Part shown: positions 40,926 through 49,583 of the stretch, in pieces
How positions within the stretch are numbered: the first letter of the stretch is position 1
How the letters are laid out: each line of letters starts with the position of its first letter
Assembly: GCA_017849555.1 (NCBI GenBank)
Contig: JAFIGU010000121.1
Coordinates: 1 to 49,697 of the forward strand
Source of the DNA: Sphingomonas sp.
GTDB lineage: Bacteria; Pseudomonadota; Alphaproteobacteria; Sphingomonadales; Sphingomonadaceae
DNA: 49,697 nt
Direction of reading: 5' to 3'
The notes under the pieces: model-generated
What the model saw: only the letters and a program-made list of their open reading frames with translations
Told to the model about the DNA's origin: nothing
The model's database searches: none
Made by a program: the position numbers and the translations under genes

Positions 40926-41938
40926 GTCCGCGCCATATAGGTGACCTTATCGTCTTCCCGCGCGCCGATCGCCTTGGCGCTGGCCGTATCGAGCACGATC
41001 GCCTCGGCCACCTCGCGGACATTGCCGAGCGCGCAGCGGAAATCGGCCAGCGTGCCGCGCGCGACCAATGCGGGGGTGCCGCCCTCGCGGTCGATCGCGA
41101 TCACCGCGCTCTCGCGCGCCTCGCGGATCGAGCGGACATTGTCGGTGCGCGCGGTCATCGTCGGGCCACCGTCGAAGATGTCGATATAATTTTCGAACGC
41201 GAACCCCTCATTCTCCAGCATTCGCATCGCGGCACGGCCCGAGGGGTGGGGGAGGCCGATCGCGGCGCGCGCGCTTTCGGAGAGCATTGCGGTGTAGATC
41301 GGATGCTTGGGCATCAGATCGGCGATGAACTGGTGCCCGTGGATCGCATTATATTGATCCGCATCCTGGAAGTTCATCCCGAAGAAGCGCCCGGCGAGCC
41401 CGTCCCAGAAGGGCGATCCACCGGCCTCGTCGATGATCCCGCGCAATTCGGCGAGGATGCGATCGGCGAAGCGCCGGCGGTGCATCTTGATAAAGAGGTA
41501 GCGGCTGCGCGCGAGCAGCATCCCGAGCCCGCCGGCGCGCTCGCCGGGGTGGAGGAACAGCCCGCCGACCTCGCTCGATCCCTCCAGATCGGTGGTCAGC
41601 GACAGCATCTCGGCGCGGAAAGTGCGGCCGAGCTGGTCGCTATGCTGGGTCAGCGTGCTGAGCCGATAGCTGTAGAAAGGGTGGCGCTGCCCGACCTGGG
41701 TGAACAGCTGGCAGGTGCCGCGCACTTCCCCGGTCTCGGTATTCTCGAGGATCAGCACGAAGGCTTCGTCGTCGAGCGCGCCTTCGGTGCGGGCGAAGGC
41801 ATTGCTGCTGCGTTCGAGCTTGGCCTTCAGCGCGCGGCGGTCAGCCGGCAGGTTGGTGAAGCCGCCCCCGGTCAGCTTGGCCATTTCGTAGAGATGCGGC
41901 AGATCGGCCTCGCTGGCCGCGCGGATGACGAAGGTCAC
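40922..41938 (-). CDS. astA: Arginine N-succinyltransferase
   Basis: A 338-residue AstA, first enzyme of the AST arginine degradation pathway (succinyl-CoA plus arginine). FVIRAASEADLPHLYEMAKL, GGGFTNLPADRRALKAKLER, SSEVGGLFLHPGERAGGLGM and LLARSRYLFI are the GNAT-like family blocks. The C-terminal half (NFQDADQYNAIHGHQFIADL, MPKHPIYTAML, FENYIDIFDGGPTM) is typical. The GTG at 41938 overlaps the stop of the M20 hydrolase gene (GTGA). astC, astD and astE are not in the window. Confidence 0.94.
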   Translation of the reverse strand: MTFVIRAASEADLPHLYEMAKLTGGGFTNLPADRRALKAKLERSSNAFARTEGALDDEAFVLILENTETGEVRGTCQLFTQVGQRHPFYSYRLSTLTQHSDQLGRTFRAEMLSLTTDLEGSSEVGGLFLHPGERAGGLGMLLARSRYLFIKMHRRRFADRILAELRGIIDEAGGSPFWDGLAGRFFGMNFQDADQYNAIHGHQFIADLMPKHPIYTAMLSESARAAIGLPHPSGRAAMRMLENEGFAFENYIDIFDGGPTMTARTDNVRSIREARESAVIAIDREGGTPALVARGTLADFRCALGNVREVAEAIVLDTASAKAIGAREDDKVTYMART

Positions 41939-43134
41939 AGCCGGCCCTCCGCGATGCGCAACATGGTGACGGCGGAGAGCGCGGCGCGCTCCGGCAGGCT
42001 GTCGACGATCAAAAATTCCTCCCCCGAATGGATTGCCCCGCCGCGCGCGCCCATCGTGTCCACCACCGGGACGCCGCACGCCGCGATATTGTTGCCGTCG
42101 CACACCCCGCCGGTCGCGCGCCACGCGATCGTCAGGCCGAGATCGCTGCCGGCATCGCGTACCAGCCCGAACAGCCGCTCGGCGCCCGGGTCGATCGGCT
42201 TTGGCGGGCGGTTGAACCCGCCGTGGATCTCGACATGCACGTCATGCGCCGTCGCGACTTCGGCGACCGCGGCGTCGATCGCGGCGCGGGCGCGGTCGAT
42301 CTCTCCTTGCGAGGCGGGGCGGAAATTGACGCGCAGCACCGCCAGATCGGGGACGACATTGTTCGGCCCGCCGCCGTCGACCCGCGCCGGATTGACCGCG
42401 AGGCTCGGCGAGCGCGCGGCGGCGAGCCGCAACGCGATATCCGCCGCCGCGACGATCGCGTTGCGCCCGTCCTCCGGGTTGCGCCCGGCATGCGCGGCGC
42501 GGCCGCGGACGACGATCGAGAAATTGCCGGTGCCGCCGCGCGCGCCGGCGAGCGTGCCGTCGGGCAAAGCGGGTTCGTAGGTCAGCGCCGCCTTCTTGCC
42601 GCGCGCCAGCTCGGCGATCAGCGCGGCGGAGGAGAAGGAGCCGGTTTCCTCGTCGGAATTGATCAGCACGTCATAGCCGATCGCGCTCCCCGTCGCCTCG
42701 ACCCCTTCGAGCGCGGCGAGCATCACCGCGAGCCCGCCCTTCATGTCGGCGACGCCGGGGCCGTTGATCGTCCCGTCGGGGCGGTCGACGAGCGTCTGGA
42801 ACGGGTGGTCGACCGGAAACACCGTGTCCATATGCCCGGTGAGCAGCAGCCGCAGCGGCGCTTCGGGACGGACCGCGAGGTGGAGGTGACGGCCATGCGC
42901 GATCGGCTCGACCACGCCCGCCGCGGTGACGCGCTCCGCCGGCGCCGCGTCGACCAGCCGGACGTCGCCTGGCAGCCCGGCGAAGGCGTCGGCGAGCATC
43001 TCCGCCACCGTCGCCAGCCCGGCGATATTGCCGGTGCCGCTGTTGACCGCGGCCCATTGTCGCACCCGCGCGAGCATCGGCGAGGCCGCCGCCTGCTCGA
43101 TCGCGATCCGTTCGTTCGCTGATATCCCCGTCAT
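41935..43134 (-). CDS. M20-family metallo-hydrolase linked to astA-astB
   Basis: A 399-residue M20 peptidase/deacylase related to carboxypeptidase G2 and ArgE. Zinc ligands and catalytic residues are in LLTGHMDTVFPVDHPF (His, Asp), GPGVADMKGGLAVMLAALEG (Asp) and INSDEETGSFSS (the Glu pair). The dimerisation domain spans about residues 205-315 (GTGNFSIVVRGRAAHAGRNP). It heads the astA-astB operon and overlaps astA, so it may release succinate or glutamate in arginine breakdown, a job usually done by the unrelated AstE. That role is inference. Confidence 0.85.
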   Translation of the reverse strand: MTGISANERIAIEQAAASPMLARVRQWAAVNSGTGNIAGLATVAEMLADAFAGLPGDVRLVDAAPAERVTAAGVVEPIAHGRHLHLAVRPEAPLRLLLTGHMDTVFPVDHPFQTLVDRPDGTINGPGVADMKGGLAVMLAALEGVEATGSAIGYDVLINSDEETGSFSSAALIAELARGKKAALTYEPALPDGTLAGARGGTGNFSIVVRGRAAHAGRNPEDGRNAIVAAADIALRLAAARSPSLAVNPARVDGGGPNNVVPDLAVLRVNFRPASQGEIDRARAAIDAAVAEVATAHDVHVEIHGGFNRPPKPIDPGAERLFGLVRDAGSDLGLTIAWRATGGVCDGNNIAACGVPVVDTMGARGGAIHSGEEFLIVDSLPERAALSAVTMLRIAEGRL

Positions 43135-43207
43135 CCGCGAGTGGTAGCGCGGTTGAGGGGGTGGTGGGAAGGCGTCGAGGAAGCGATTATTCCGTTCCTC
43201 GCCTTAT

Positions 43208-43322
43208 CCTCCCCTCCCTTGAACAAGGAAGGGGTCGGGGGTGGGTTGGCCTGCGGGGGCACCGATCCGCGCGCCTCAAACCCACCCACCCCCAGCCCCT
43301 CCCTTCACAAGGGAGGGGAGTA
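43208..43322. repeat. Class A inverted-repeat pair
   Basis: The left arm (CCTCCCCTCCCTTGAACAAG, then GAAGGGGTCGGGGGTGGGTT) and the right arm (AACCCACCCACCCCCAGCCC, then CTCCCTTCACAAGGGAGGGG) face each other across about 30 bases. The layout is that of 23881-24008 and, without cargo, of the DUF559-containing pair at 17481-17841. Confidence 0.88.
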
Positions 43323-43343
43323 AAAAGAGAAGGGCGGAGGGGA

Positions 43344-44279
43344 TCAGAACGTATAGACCAGCGACGCCCGGCTGGTGGTGTCGGTGGTGCGGCGCCCGGC
43401 GGGCGGGGTGCTTTCATATTGCACGACATAGGAAAGCTGCGCGGAGAGCGGCCCGACGACGCGCGCGGCGAGCGCGGTCGTCCCGCTGACGGTGGAATTA
43501 TACCGTTCGAGATAGGCCGAAGCGACCTGCGTCAGCTTGAGCCCGGGGGTGAATTTCCACGCGAAATCGAGGCTGCCGCGCGCCGCGAGGCTGCTCTGCG
43601 TCGTCGCATCGGTGAAGGCGGTGTAGCGATAGGCCGGCCCGAGCTCGAGATCGAGCTTCATCGCCGGGGTCTGGATCGCGCTGTAGCCGGCGCCGATCGA
43701 GGTCGAATAACGCTGGTCGTACCCGAGGAAGCGATCGGACTCGAATTGCCCCGCGCCATAGATGTAGCGGCGCGAATCGATCTTATAATTAGGCTCGTAG
43801 CTGGCGAGATAATGTTCGCGCGTCGTCACCCCGAGGCTGCGCTGGTAATCGGCCTGCAGCCGTACCTTGTGGCGCCATTCCAGCCCCTCGCGAGTCAGAT
43901 CGAGCACGCCGGTCGCGCCGACCGTTTCGCTGTTGCCGGTGGTGAGATAGCCGCCGAGCTCGGCACGCCCGCGCCACAGGTTGAACACCCCGGCCTCGCG
44001 CACGCGGGTATCATTCGCGCGCTTGCGCTCGGCGCGCCAGGTTTCCGCTATCCGCGCCACCGCGTCGCCGCTCGCCGGATCGGCGGTGCGGGCATATTTG
44101 ACGATCGTGGAGACTTCGCCGTCGTTGCCCGAGGCGATCGCCGCTTCCAGCATCGCGCGGATCGGGGCGGGGATCGCGACTTCCTCCTGCTCGTGCGGTT
44201 TGTCGTCCGTCGTCGCCGCGGCCGCGGCGGGAACGGTGGTGGCAAGCAGCAGCGGTAGGGCAAATAGGGGCGCGCGCAT
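43344..44279 (-). CDS. DUF481 outer-membrane beta-barrel protein (YdiY-like)
   Basis: A 311-residue exported protein with a signal peptide (MRAPLFALPLLLATTVPAAA). An N-terminal helical spacer (APIRAMLEAAIASGNDGEVS) is followed by the DUF481 barrel from about residue 110 (LWRGRAELGGYLTTGNSETV, LTREGLEWRHKVRLQADYQR, HYLASYEPNYKIDSRRYIYG). It ends in phenylalanine after aromatic alternation (RASLVYTF), as outer-membrane barrels do. The function of the family is unknown, with salt-stress links in some bacteria. Confidence 0.87.
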   Translation of the reverse strand: MRAPLFALPLLLATTVPAAAAATTDDKPHEQEEVAIPAPIRAMLEAAIASGNDGEVSTIVKYARTADPASGDAVARIAETWRAERKRANDTRVREAGVFNLWRGRAELGGYLTTGNSETVGATGVLDLTREGLEWRHKVRLQADYQRSLGVTTREHYLASYEPNYKIDSRRYIYGAGQFESDRFLGYDQRYSTSIGAGYSAIQTPAMKLDLELGPAYRYTAFTDATTQSSLAARGSLDFAWKFTPGLKLTQVASAYLERYNSTVSGTTALAARVVGPLSAQLSYVVQYESTPPAGRRTTDTTSRASLVYTF

Positions 44280-44347
44280 CGGGGGAATACTAACGTTGTT
44301 TGTGGCGATTTTGCGAGTGGATCGGCGGGGTCGCGGTGGGTTGTTGC

Positions 44348-44827
44348 TCAGCCGAGGTGATCGGCGAAGGCATGCAATATCTGTTCATAGAGCGCGCGTT
44401 TGAACGGCACGATCATCTCGGGCAGGTCGGCGGGATCGGCCCAGCGCCACGCGCGGAATTCGGGATGCGGGGTGGCGATGTCGATGTCACTGTCCGCACC
44501 GGTGAAGCGGAACAGGAACCAGCGCTGGCGCTGGCCGCGATATTTGCCCTTCCACACCTTGCCGATCAGTTCGGGGGGCAGATCGTAGGTCAGCTCCTCG
44601 GGCGCCTCGGCGACGAATTCGAGATGCTCGGGGGCGACGCCGGTTTCCTCGCCCAGCTCGCGGATCGCGGCGGCGCGCGCATCCTCACCGGGATCGATCC
44701 CCCCCTGCGGCATCTGCCACGCCTCGAGCACATTATCGATCCGCTGCCCGACGAACACGCGGCGCTCGCGGTTGATCATCATCGCGCCGGCGCACGGGCG
44801 ATAGGGGAGGGAGGAAGGGCTGGTCAT
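44348..44827 (-). CDS. rppH: RNA pyrophosphohydrolase RppH
   Basis: A 159-residue Nudix enzyme that removes pyrophosphate from the 5' end of mRNA and starts decay. The Nudix box is GGIDPGEDARAAAIRELGEE then TGV, residues 42-64. YRPCAGAMMINRERRVFVGQ at the N-terminus and GKYRGQRQRWFLFRF with FRAWRWADPADLPEMIVPFK at the C-terminus are RppH-specific. The ATG at 44827 gives the normal length, although the frame stays open far upstream through the neighbouring gene's shadow. Confidence 0.93.
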   Translation of the reverse strand: MTSPSSLPYRPCAGAMMINRERRVFVGQRIDNVLEAWQMPQGGIDPGEDARAAAIRELGEETGVAPEHLEFVAEAPEELTYDLPPELIGKVWKGKYRGQRQRWFLFRFTGADSDIDIATPHPEFRAWRWADPADLPEMIVPFKRALYEQILHAFADHLG

Positions 44828-44897
44828 GACGCAGCAACCGCTATCCGATGCGATGCGATGCGACCAGCCCTCAACGGGCGCCACCACGCCCCTTTCG

Positions 44898-44952
44898 TGC
44901 TCCCGCGAAGGCGGAAGCCCAGCCTGTGTCCCCGCCTTCGCGGGGACACAGG
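44898..44952. repeat. Class D-like repeat with a strong hairpin
   Basis: A small hairpin TCCCGCGAAGGCGGA is followed by a perfect one, TGTGTCCCCGC - CTTC - GCGGGGACACA (24926-type stem at 44926-44951). It lies between rppH and the upstream esterase gene on the same strand and could end the esterase transcript, though no T-run follows. Confidence 0.75.
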
Positions 44953-44967
44953 GCTCGGGATGAAGAG

Positions 44968-45924
44968 TTACGCCGCGCGCGCTTCTCCGATCGCCTGTTT
45001 CAGCACCGCGAGATAGCCCGCGACATCGGCAGCCGCAGAAGGGATCGCCTGGCGCAGCGTGACGAAGCCGTGGATATTGCCCTTCGCCTCGCGCAGCGTC
45101 ACCGGCACCCCGGCGAGCGCCAGCGCGGCGGCATAAGCGCGGCCCTGATCGCGGATCGGATCGAGGCTGGCGGTGACGATCACCGCCGGCGGCAGCCCGA
45201 CGAGGTCGCCCGCCAGCGGCGAGCCCTTCACATGCAGCACATCGGCCGCATAATGGTCGCCGAACCAGATCATCCCGTCGCGGGTCAGCAGATAGCCGTC
45301 GGCGAAATCGTTGAACGAGGGATATTCCTTGCTCATGTCCGCCGCCGGATAGATCGGCGCCTGGACGATCACCGGCACCGCGGCGGGGGCGTCGCGCAAG
45401 GTCATCGCGGTGACGATCGTCAGATTGCCGCCCGCGCTGTCCCCCGCGAGCACCAGCCCGGTCGCCTCGCGTCCGAGGTCTGCCGGGTTGCCGGCGATCC
45501 AGCGCGCCGCCGCCTCGCAATCGTCGGGCGCGGCGGGCCACGGCGCCTCGGGGGCGAGGCGATAGTCGATCGACACCACCGGCAGATCGAGCTGGCGCGC
45601 CATTTCGGCGGTGAAGCTCGCATGCGTGTCGATATCGCCGATCACGAAGCCGCCGCCGTGGTAGAATACCACCACCGGCCCCGGCCCACGCGTCGCGCGC
45701 GCGTCGAATAGCCGCGCCCTGATCGTCCCGCCGGGGCCGGGGATCGCGAGATCCTTGATCACCGCCAGTTCGCCGACCGGCGGATCGGCGATGTCCTTCA
45801 TCGCCAGATAAACGGCGCGCGCCTCGGCCGGCTGCTGCTCGTGCATCTTCGGCCCCGGTACGTTGTTGAGATAATCGAGAAAGGCGCGCACGTCCGGGCG
45901 GACATAGGGGCCGGTGGTGGTCAT
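44968..45924 (-). CDS. Alpha/beta hydrolase of the hormone-sensitive lipase family
   Basis: A 318-residue esterase. The oxyanion-hole motif HGGGFVIGD and the nucleophile elbow GDSAGGN identify the HSL family. The acid is probably the Asp in ASLDPIRDQG, and the catalytic His is in GNIHGFVTL. A cap formed by the N-terminal ~50 residues (VRAFLDYLNNVPGPKMHEQQ) fits. The natural ester substrate is not readable; such enzymes are cytoplasmic and act on short acyl esters. The start at 45924 follows GGAGAG. It is divergent from korA across ~180 bases of lower-GC DNA. Confidence 0.9.
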   Translation of the reverse strand: MTTTGPYVRPDVRAFLDYLNNVPGPKMHEQQPAEARAVYLAMKDIADPPVGELAVIKDLAIPGPGGTIRARLFDARATRGPGPVVVFYHGGGFVIGDIDTHASFTAEMARQLDLPVVSIDYRLAPEAPWPAAPDDCEAAARWIAGNPADLGREATGLVLAGDSAGGNLTIVTAMTLRDAPAAVPVIVQAPIYPAADMSKEYPSFNDFADGYLLTRDGMIWFGDHYAADVLHVKGSPLAGDLVGLPPAVIVTASLDPIRDQGRAYAAALALAGVPVTLREAKGNIHGFVTLRQAIPSAAADVAGYLAVLKQAIGEARAA

Positions 45925-46107
45925 CGCGTCGTCTCTCCATTCAGGTTCGTTTTTGCAACGCGATCCTGCAGCATAAGATGTGCTGCGTCCACATGCGCCG
46001 ATAGCGCGTCTTGTCATGCCGCCATATCATTCTACGTTGGATCATGGAGAAATGAGGGCGTAAAGGCCCTCCGCACGCGAAACCGAAGTCCGACAGGAAA
46101 TTGCCGC

Positions 46108-47976
46108 ATGGCGACCGCCGTCCACCAACTGCCCCCTGAAGAAACATCCGATCGTCCCCCCGCTGAGTCGGTCGTCGTCCGCTTTGCCGGCGACTCGGGC
46201 GACGGGATGCAATTGACCGGGGGGCAATTCACGCTCTCCACCGCGCTGGCCGGCAACGACCTTGCGACCTTCCCCGATTTCCCGGCCGAAATCCGCGCGC
46301 CGCAGGGCACGCTGTTCGGCGTCTCGGCGTTCCAGATCAATTTCGGGTCGAGCGAGATCGATACTGCGGGCGACGAGCCCGACGTGCTCGTCGCGATGAA
46401 CCCGGCGGCGCTCAAGACCAACCTTGGGTCTCTGAAGAAGGGCGGCCTCATCATCGCCGACGAGGGCGAGTTCAGCGAGCGCAACCTTGCCAAGGCGAAA
46501 TACGACGCCAATCCGCTCGAGGACGGCAGCCTCGCGCCGTGGCAGCTGATGAAGCTCAACATCTCGCAGCTCACGCTCGATGCGGTGAAGCCGTTCGGCC
46601 TTGGCAACAAGGAAGCGCTGCGCTGCAAGAACATGTGGACGCTCGGGCTCGCGCTGTGGATGTTCGACCGCGATCGCCAGCCGCTGATCGACTGGCTCAA
46701 GGCCAAGTTCGCCAAGGCGCCCGAACTCGCCGATGCCAATATCGCCGCGCTCAACGCCGGCCATGCCTATGGCGAGACCGCCGAACTCGCCGGGCCGATG
46801 AAGCAGCATCATGTGCCCGCGGCGCCGGCCGAGCCGGGCCTGTACCGCACGATCACCGGCGCTGAATCGATCAGCCTCGGGCTCGTCGCGGGCGCGCAGC
46901 TCGCCAGCCTGCCGATGTTCTTCGGCGGCTATCCGATCACCCCGGCATCGGCGATCCTGCACCATCTGTCGCGGCTCAAGGAATTCGGCGTCACCACCTT
47001 CCAGGCGGAGGACGAGATCGCCGCGATCGCCAGCGCGATCGGCGCATCCTATGCCGGGCAGCTCGGCGTCACCTCGTCGTCGGGGCCGGGGATCGCGCTC
47101 AAGGGCGAGGCGATCGGGCTCGCGATCATGACCGAACTGCCGCTGGTGGTGGTCAATTCGCAGCGCGGCGGGCCGTCGACCGGCCTTCCCACCAAGACCG
47201 AGCAATCGGATCTCTATCAGGCGGTCTACGGCCGCAACGGCGATGCGCCGATGCCGGTGATCGCGGCGCGCTCGGCCGCCGATTGCTTCGACGTGGCGAT
47301 CGAGGCGTGCCGCATCGCGACGCAATATATGACCCCGGTGATGCTGCTCACCGACGGCTATATCGCCAATGCCGCCGAGCCGTGGAAGGTGCCCGACACC
47401 AGCGCCTACGAACCCTTCCCGGTGAAATTCCTCGAAGAAGCGCCGGCGACGGGCTTCCTTGCCTATGCGCGCGACGAAAAGGGCGCGCGGCCGTGGGTCA
47501 AGCCGGGGACGCCGGGGCTGCTCCACCGCATCGGCGGGATCGAGAAGGCCGCGGGCACCGGCAACATCGATTACTCGCCCGCCAACCACCAATTGATGAC
47601 CGAGGCGCGCCGCGACAAGGTGGCGGGGATCAAGGTCCCCGACCAGCAGGTCGAGGTCGGCGAGACCTCGGGCAAGCTCGCGGTGGTCGGCTGGGGTTCG
47701 ACCTTCGGGCCGATCCACCAGGCGGTGCGCCGTGCACGGCGCCGCGGGCTCGACGTGGCGCATATCCACCTGCGCCACATCTGGCCGATGCCGGCCAATC
47801 TCGGCACGTTGCTCAAGGGCTATGAGCGCATCCTCGTGCCGGAAATGAATACCGGGCAGCTCAAGACGGTGCTGCGCGACCAATATCTGGTCGACGCCAA
47901 GCCGCTCAACAAAGTGTCCGGCCAACCCTTCCGCATCGCCGAGATCGAAGCGGCGATCGACCAGGCTTTGGCCTGA
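46108..47976 (+). CDS. korA: 2-oxoglutarate:ferredoxin oxidoreductase, alpha subunit (gamma-alpha fusion)
   Basis: A 622-residue protein. The gamma-type domain comes first (VVVRFAGDSGDGMQLTGGQF, FPDFPAEIRAPQGTLFGVSA) and the alpha domain from about residue 240 (ESISLGLVAGAQLASLPMFF, GGYPITPASAILHHLSRLKE, QAEDEIAAIASAIGASYAGQ, TSSSGPGIALKGEAIGLAIM, QRGGPSTGLPTKTEQSDLYQ). The enzyme oxidises 2-oxoglutarate, or a related 2-oxoacid, to the acyl-CoA with ferredoxin. The ATG at 46108 follows AGGAAA. korB starts 28 bases later. Confidence 0.93.
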   Translation: MATAVHQLPPEETSDRPPAESVVVRFAGDSGDGMQLTGGQFTLSTALAGNDLATFPDFPAEIRAPQGTLFGVSAFQINFGSSEIDTAGDEPDVLVAMNPAALKTNLGSLKKGGLIIADEGEFSERNLAKAKYDANPLEDGSLAPWQLMKLNISQLTLDAVKPFGLGNKEALRCKNMWTLGLALWMFDRDRQPLIDWLKAKFAKAPELADANIAALNAGHAYGETAELAGPMKQHHVPAAPAEPGLYRTITGAESISLGLVAGAQLASLPMFFGGYPITPASAILHHLSRLKEFGVTTFQAEDEIAAIASAIGASYAGQLGVTSSSGPGIALKGEAIGLAIMTELPLVVVNSQRGGPSTGLPTKTEQSDLYQAVYGRNGDAPMPVIAARSAADCFDVAIEACRIATQYMTPVMLLTDGYIANAAEPWKVPDTSAYEPFPVKFLEEAPATGFLAYARDEKGARPWVKPGTPGLLHRIGGIEKAAGTGNIDYSPANHQLMTEARRDKVAGIKVPDQQVEVGETSGKLAVVGWGSTFGPIHQAVRRARRRGLDVAHIHLRHIWPMPANLGTLLKGYERILVPEMNTGQLKTVLRDQYLVDAKPLNKVSGQPFRIAEIEAAIDQALA

Positions 47977-48004
47977 GCGCGGACGGGATCGAAGGATCAA
48001 GACA

Positions 48005-49021
48005 ATGAACGAGATGACCACCATCGCCAAATCGACCCCCAAGGATTGGGAGTCGGATCAGGAAGTCCGCTGGTGCCCGGGCTGCGGCGATTATGCGATC
48101 CTGAAGGCGGTGCAGCGCACGATGCCCGAAATCGGCGCGCGCCCCGAAAACACCGTGTTCGTCAGCGGCATCGGCTGCTCGTCGCGCTTCCCTTATTATA
48201 TGGAAACCTACGGGTTCCACACGATCCACGGCCGCGCGCCGGCGGTTGCGACGGGGGTGAAGCTCGCCAATCCCGAGCTCGACGTGTGGATCATCACCGG
48301 TGACGGCGATGCGCTGTCGATCGGCGGCAATCACACGATGCACCTCATCCGCCGCAACCTCGATTGCCAGGTGCTTTTGTTCAACAACGAGATCTACGGG
48401 CTGACCAAGGGGCAATATTCGCCGACCAGCCGCGTCGGCACGCAATCGCCCTCGACCCCGTTCGGCTCGGTCGATCGCCCGGCCAACCCCTGCGCCTTCG
48501 CGCTCGGCTCGGGCGCGCGCTTCGTCGGGCGCGGGATCGACGTTCACAAGAATCTGCCGACGGTGCTCAAGGCGGCCTATGCCCACAAGGGTACCGGCTT
48601 CGTCGAGATCTTCCAGAATTGCATCGTCTATAACGACGATGTGTTCGCGCCGTTCACGGCCAAGCCCAATGCCGCGCCGAACCAGCTCTGGGTCGAGCAT
48701 GGCAAGCCGCTGCTGTTCGACAATGGCACCAAGGGGCTGGCGATGGATACCGACCGGCTGGTGCTCAAGGTGGTCGAGGTGACCGACGGCGACTGGCAGG
48801 GCGCCAGCGTCATCGTCCACGATCAGACCAACCGCGGTCTGGCGCATATGTTGGTCGAGATGCCGACGGGGGCTTTCCCTGTCGCGCTCGGTGTGATCTT
48901 CGACGATCCGGCGCCGACCTTCGAAAGCGCGGTCGTGGCGCAGAACGCCAGGGCCAGCGAAGGCAAGGTCGCCAACCTCCAGAAGCTGCTCGGCAAGGGG
49001 CAGACCTGGACCGTAGAATAA
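48005..49021 (+). CDS. korB: 2-oxoglutarate:ferredoxin oxidoreductase, beta subunit
   Basis: A 338-residue thiamine-diphosphate-binding subunit. The cluster-binding cysteines are in VRWCPGCGDYAIL and SGIGCSSRFPYYM, and thiamine diphosphate/Mg binding is in WIITGDGDALSIGGNHTMHL. FNNEIYGLTKGQYSPTSRVG is typical of the 2-oxoglutarate type. It partners KorA; aerobic alphaproteobacteria and actinobacteria often carry this oxygen-tolerant pair. The exported small gene at 49041 is only 19 bases away. Confidence 0.94.
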   Translation: MNEMTTIAKSTPKDWESDQEVRWCPGCGDYAILKAVQRTMPEIGARPENTVFVSGIGCSSRFPYYMETYGFHTIHGRAPAVATGVKLANPELDVWIITGDGDALSIGGNHTMHLIRRNLDCQVLLFNNEIYGLTKGQYSPTSRVGTQSPSTPFGSVDRPANPCAFALGSGARFVGRGIDVHKNLPTVLKAAYAHKGTGFVEIFQNCIVYNDDVFAPFTAKPNAAPNQLWVEHGKPLLFDNGTKGLAMDTDRLVLKVVEVTDGDWQGASVIVHDQTNRGLAHMLVEMPTGAFPVALGVIFDDPAPTFESAVVAQNARASEGKVANLQKLLGKGQTWTVE

Positions 49022-49040
49022 CAGCCGAGGGGCTTCGAAG

Positions 49041-49493
49041 ATGTTCGCACTGATTGTCGCCACCGCGTTGCAGGCCGCTGCGCCCGCCGCTCCCGCGGCG
49101 ACCGCCGCCCCGCAGCAGAGCGCGGAACAGCGCACGCGCGCCGCGCTCGCGTCGCGCGGCATGTCGCAGGCCGGGATCGACATGATGATCGATACCGAGA
49201 AGAAGCACGGCCCCGCGCTGCGCGAGATCGCCGAGCGCGGTCAGGCCGCGCAGAGCAATATCCAGGCCGCGCTGACCAAGCGCCCGATCGATGCCGAGGG
49301 CTTCGTCGCCGCCAACACCGCGCGCGGCGAGGCGGTGGCGGCGCTTCAGCGCGAGGCGATCGCGGTCGCCAACGAGCAGATGCGCGGGCTCTCCCCCGCC
49401 GACCGCGTCGTGCTGGCGCAACTCGCGACCTCGACGCCGGCCAAGCAGGCGGCCCCCGCCGCGCCGGCGGCCAAGCCGAAGACCAAGCGGTAA
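49041..49493 (+). CDS. Small exported helical protein downstream of korB
   Basis: A 150-residue protein. The leader MFALIVATALQAAAPAAPA is hydrophobic and uncharged, close in style to that of the small SUF-operon protein at 1748. The mature part is helical and rich in Ala, Glu and Arg (QRTRAALASRGMSQAGIDMM, EKKHGPALREIAERGQAAQS, NIQAALTKRPIDAEGFVAAN). An LSPADRVVLAQLAT segment resembles the LTPEQR-type motif of Spy/CpxP periplasmic chaperones, but this is only a suggestion. The end is an Ala/Pro/Lys tail. Confidence 0.7.
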   Translation: MFALIVATALQAAAPAAPAATAAPQQSAEQRTRAALASRGMSQAGIDMMIDTEKKHGPALREIAERGQAAQSNIQAALTKRPIDAEGFVAANTARGEAVAALQREAIAVANEQMRGLSPADRVVLAQLATSTPAKQAAPAAPAAKPKTKR

Positions 49494-49499
49494 GTAACC

Positions 49500-49525
49500 C
49501 GTCATCCCAGCGGACGCTGGGAGGA
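49500..49525. repeat. Class C hairpin after the last gene
   Basis: CGTCATCCCAGCGGACGCTG then GGAGG forms an eight-pair stem (CCCAGCG/CGCTGGG) seven bases after the stop at 49493. It matches the core of the repeat at 5200-5304 and may end the korAB transcript. Confidence 0.75.
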
Positions 49526-49559
49526 TCGGGTTCGGATACCCCCGGCGCCGATCGTTTTC

Positions 49560-49583
49560 ACTCCCCTCCCTTGAACAAGGGAG
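49560..49583. repeat. Class A repeat cut short at its right side
   Basis: ACTCCCCTCCCTTGAACAAG then GGAG matches the class A hairpin, but the sequence changes after GGGAG and lacks the expected GGG and the G-rich tail. Confidence 0.75.
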
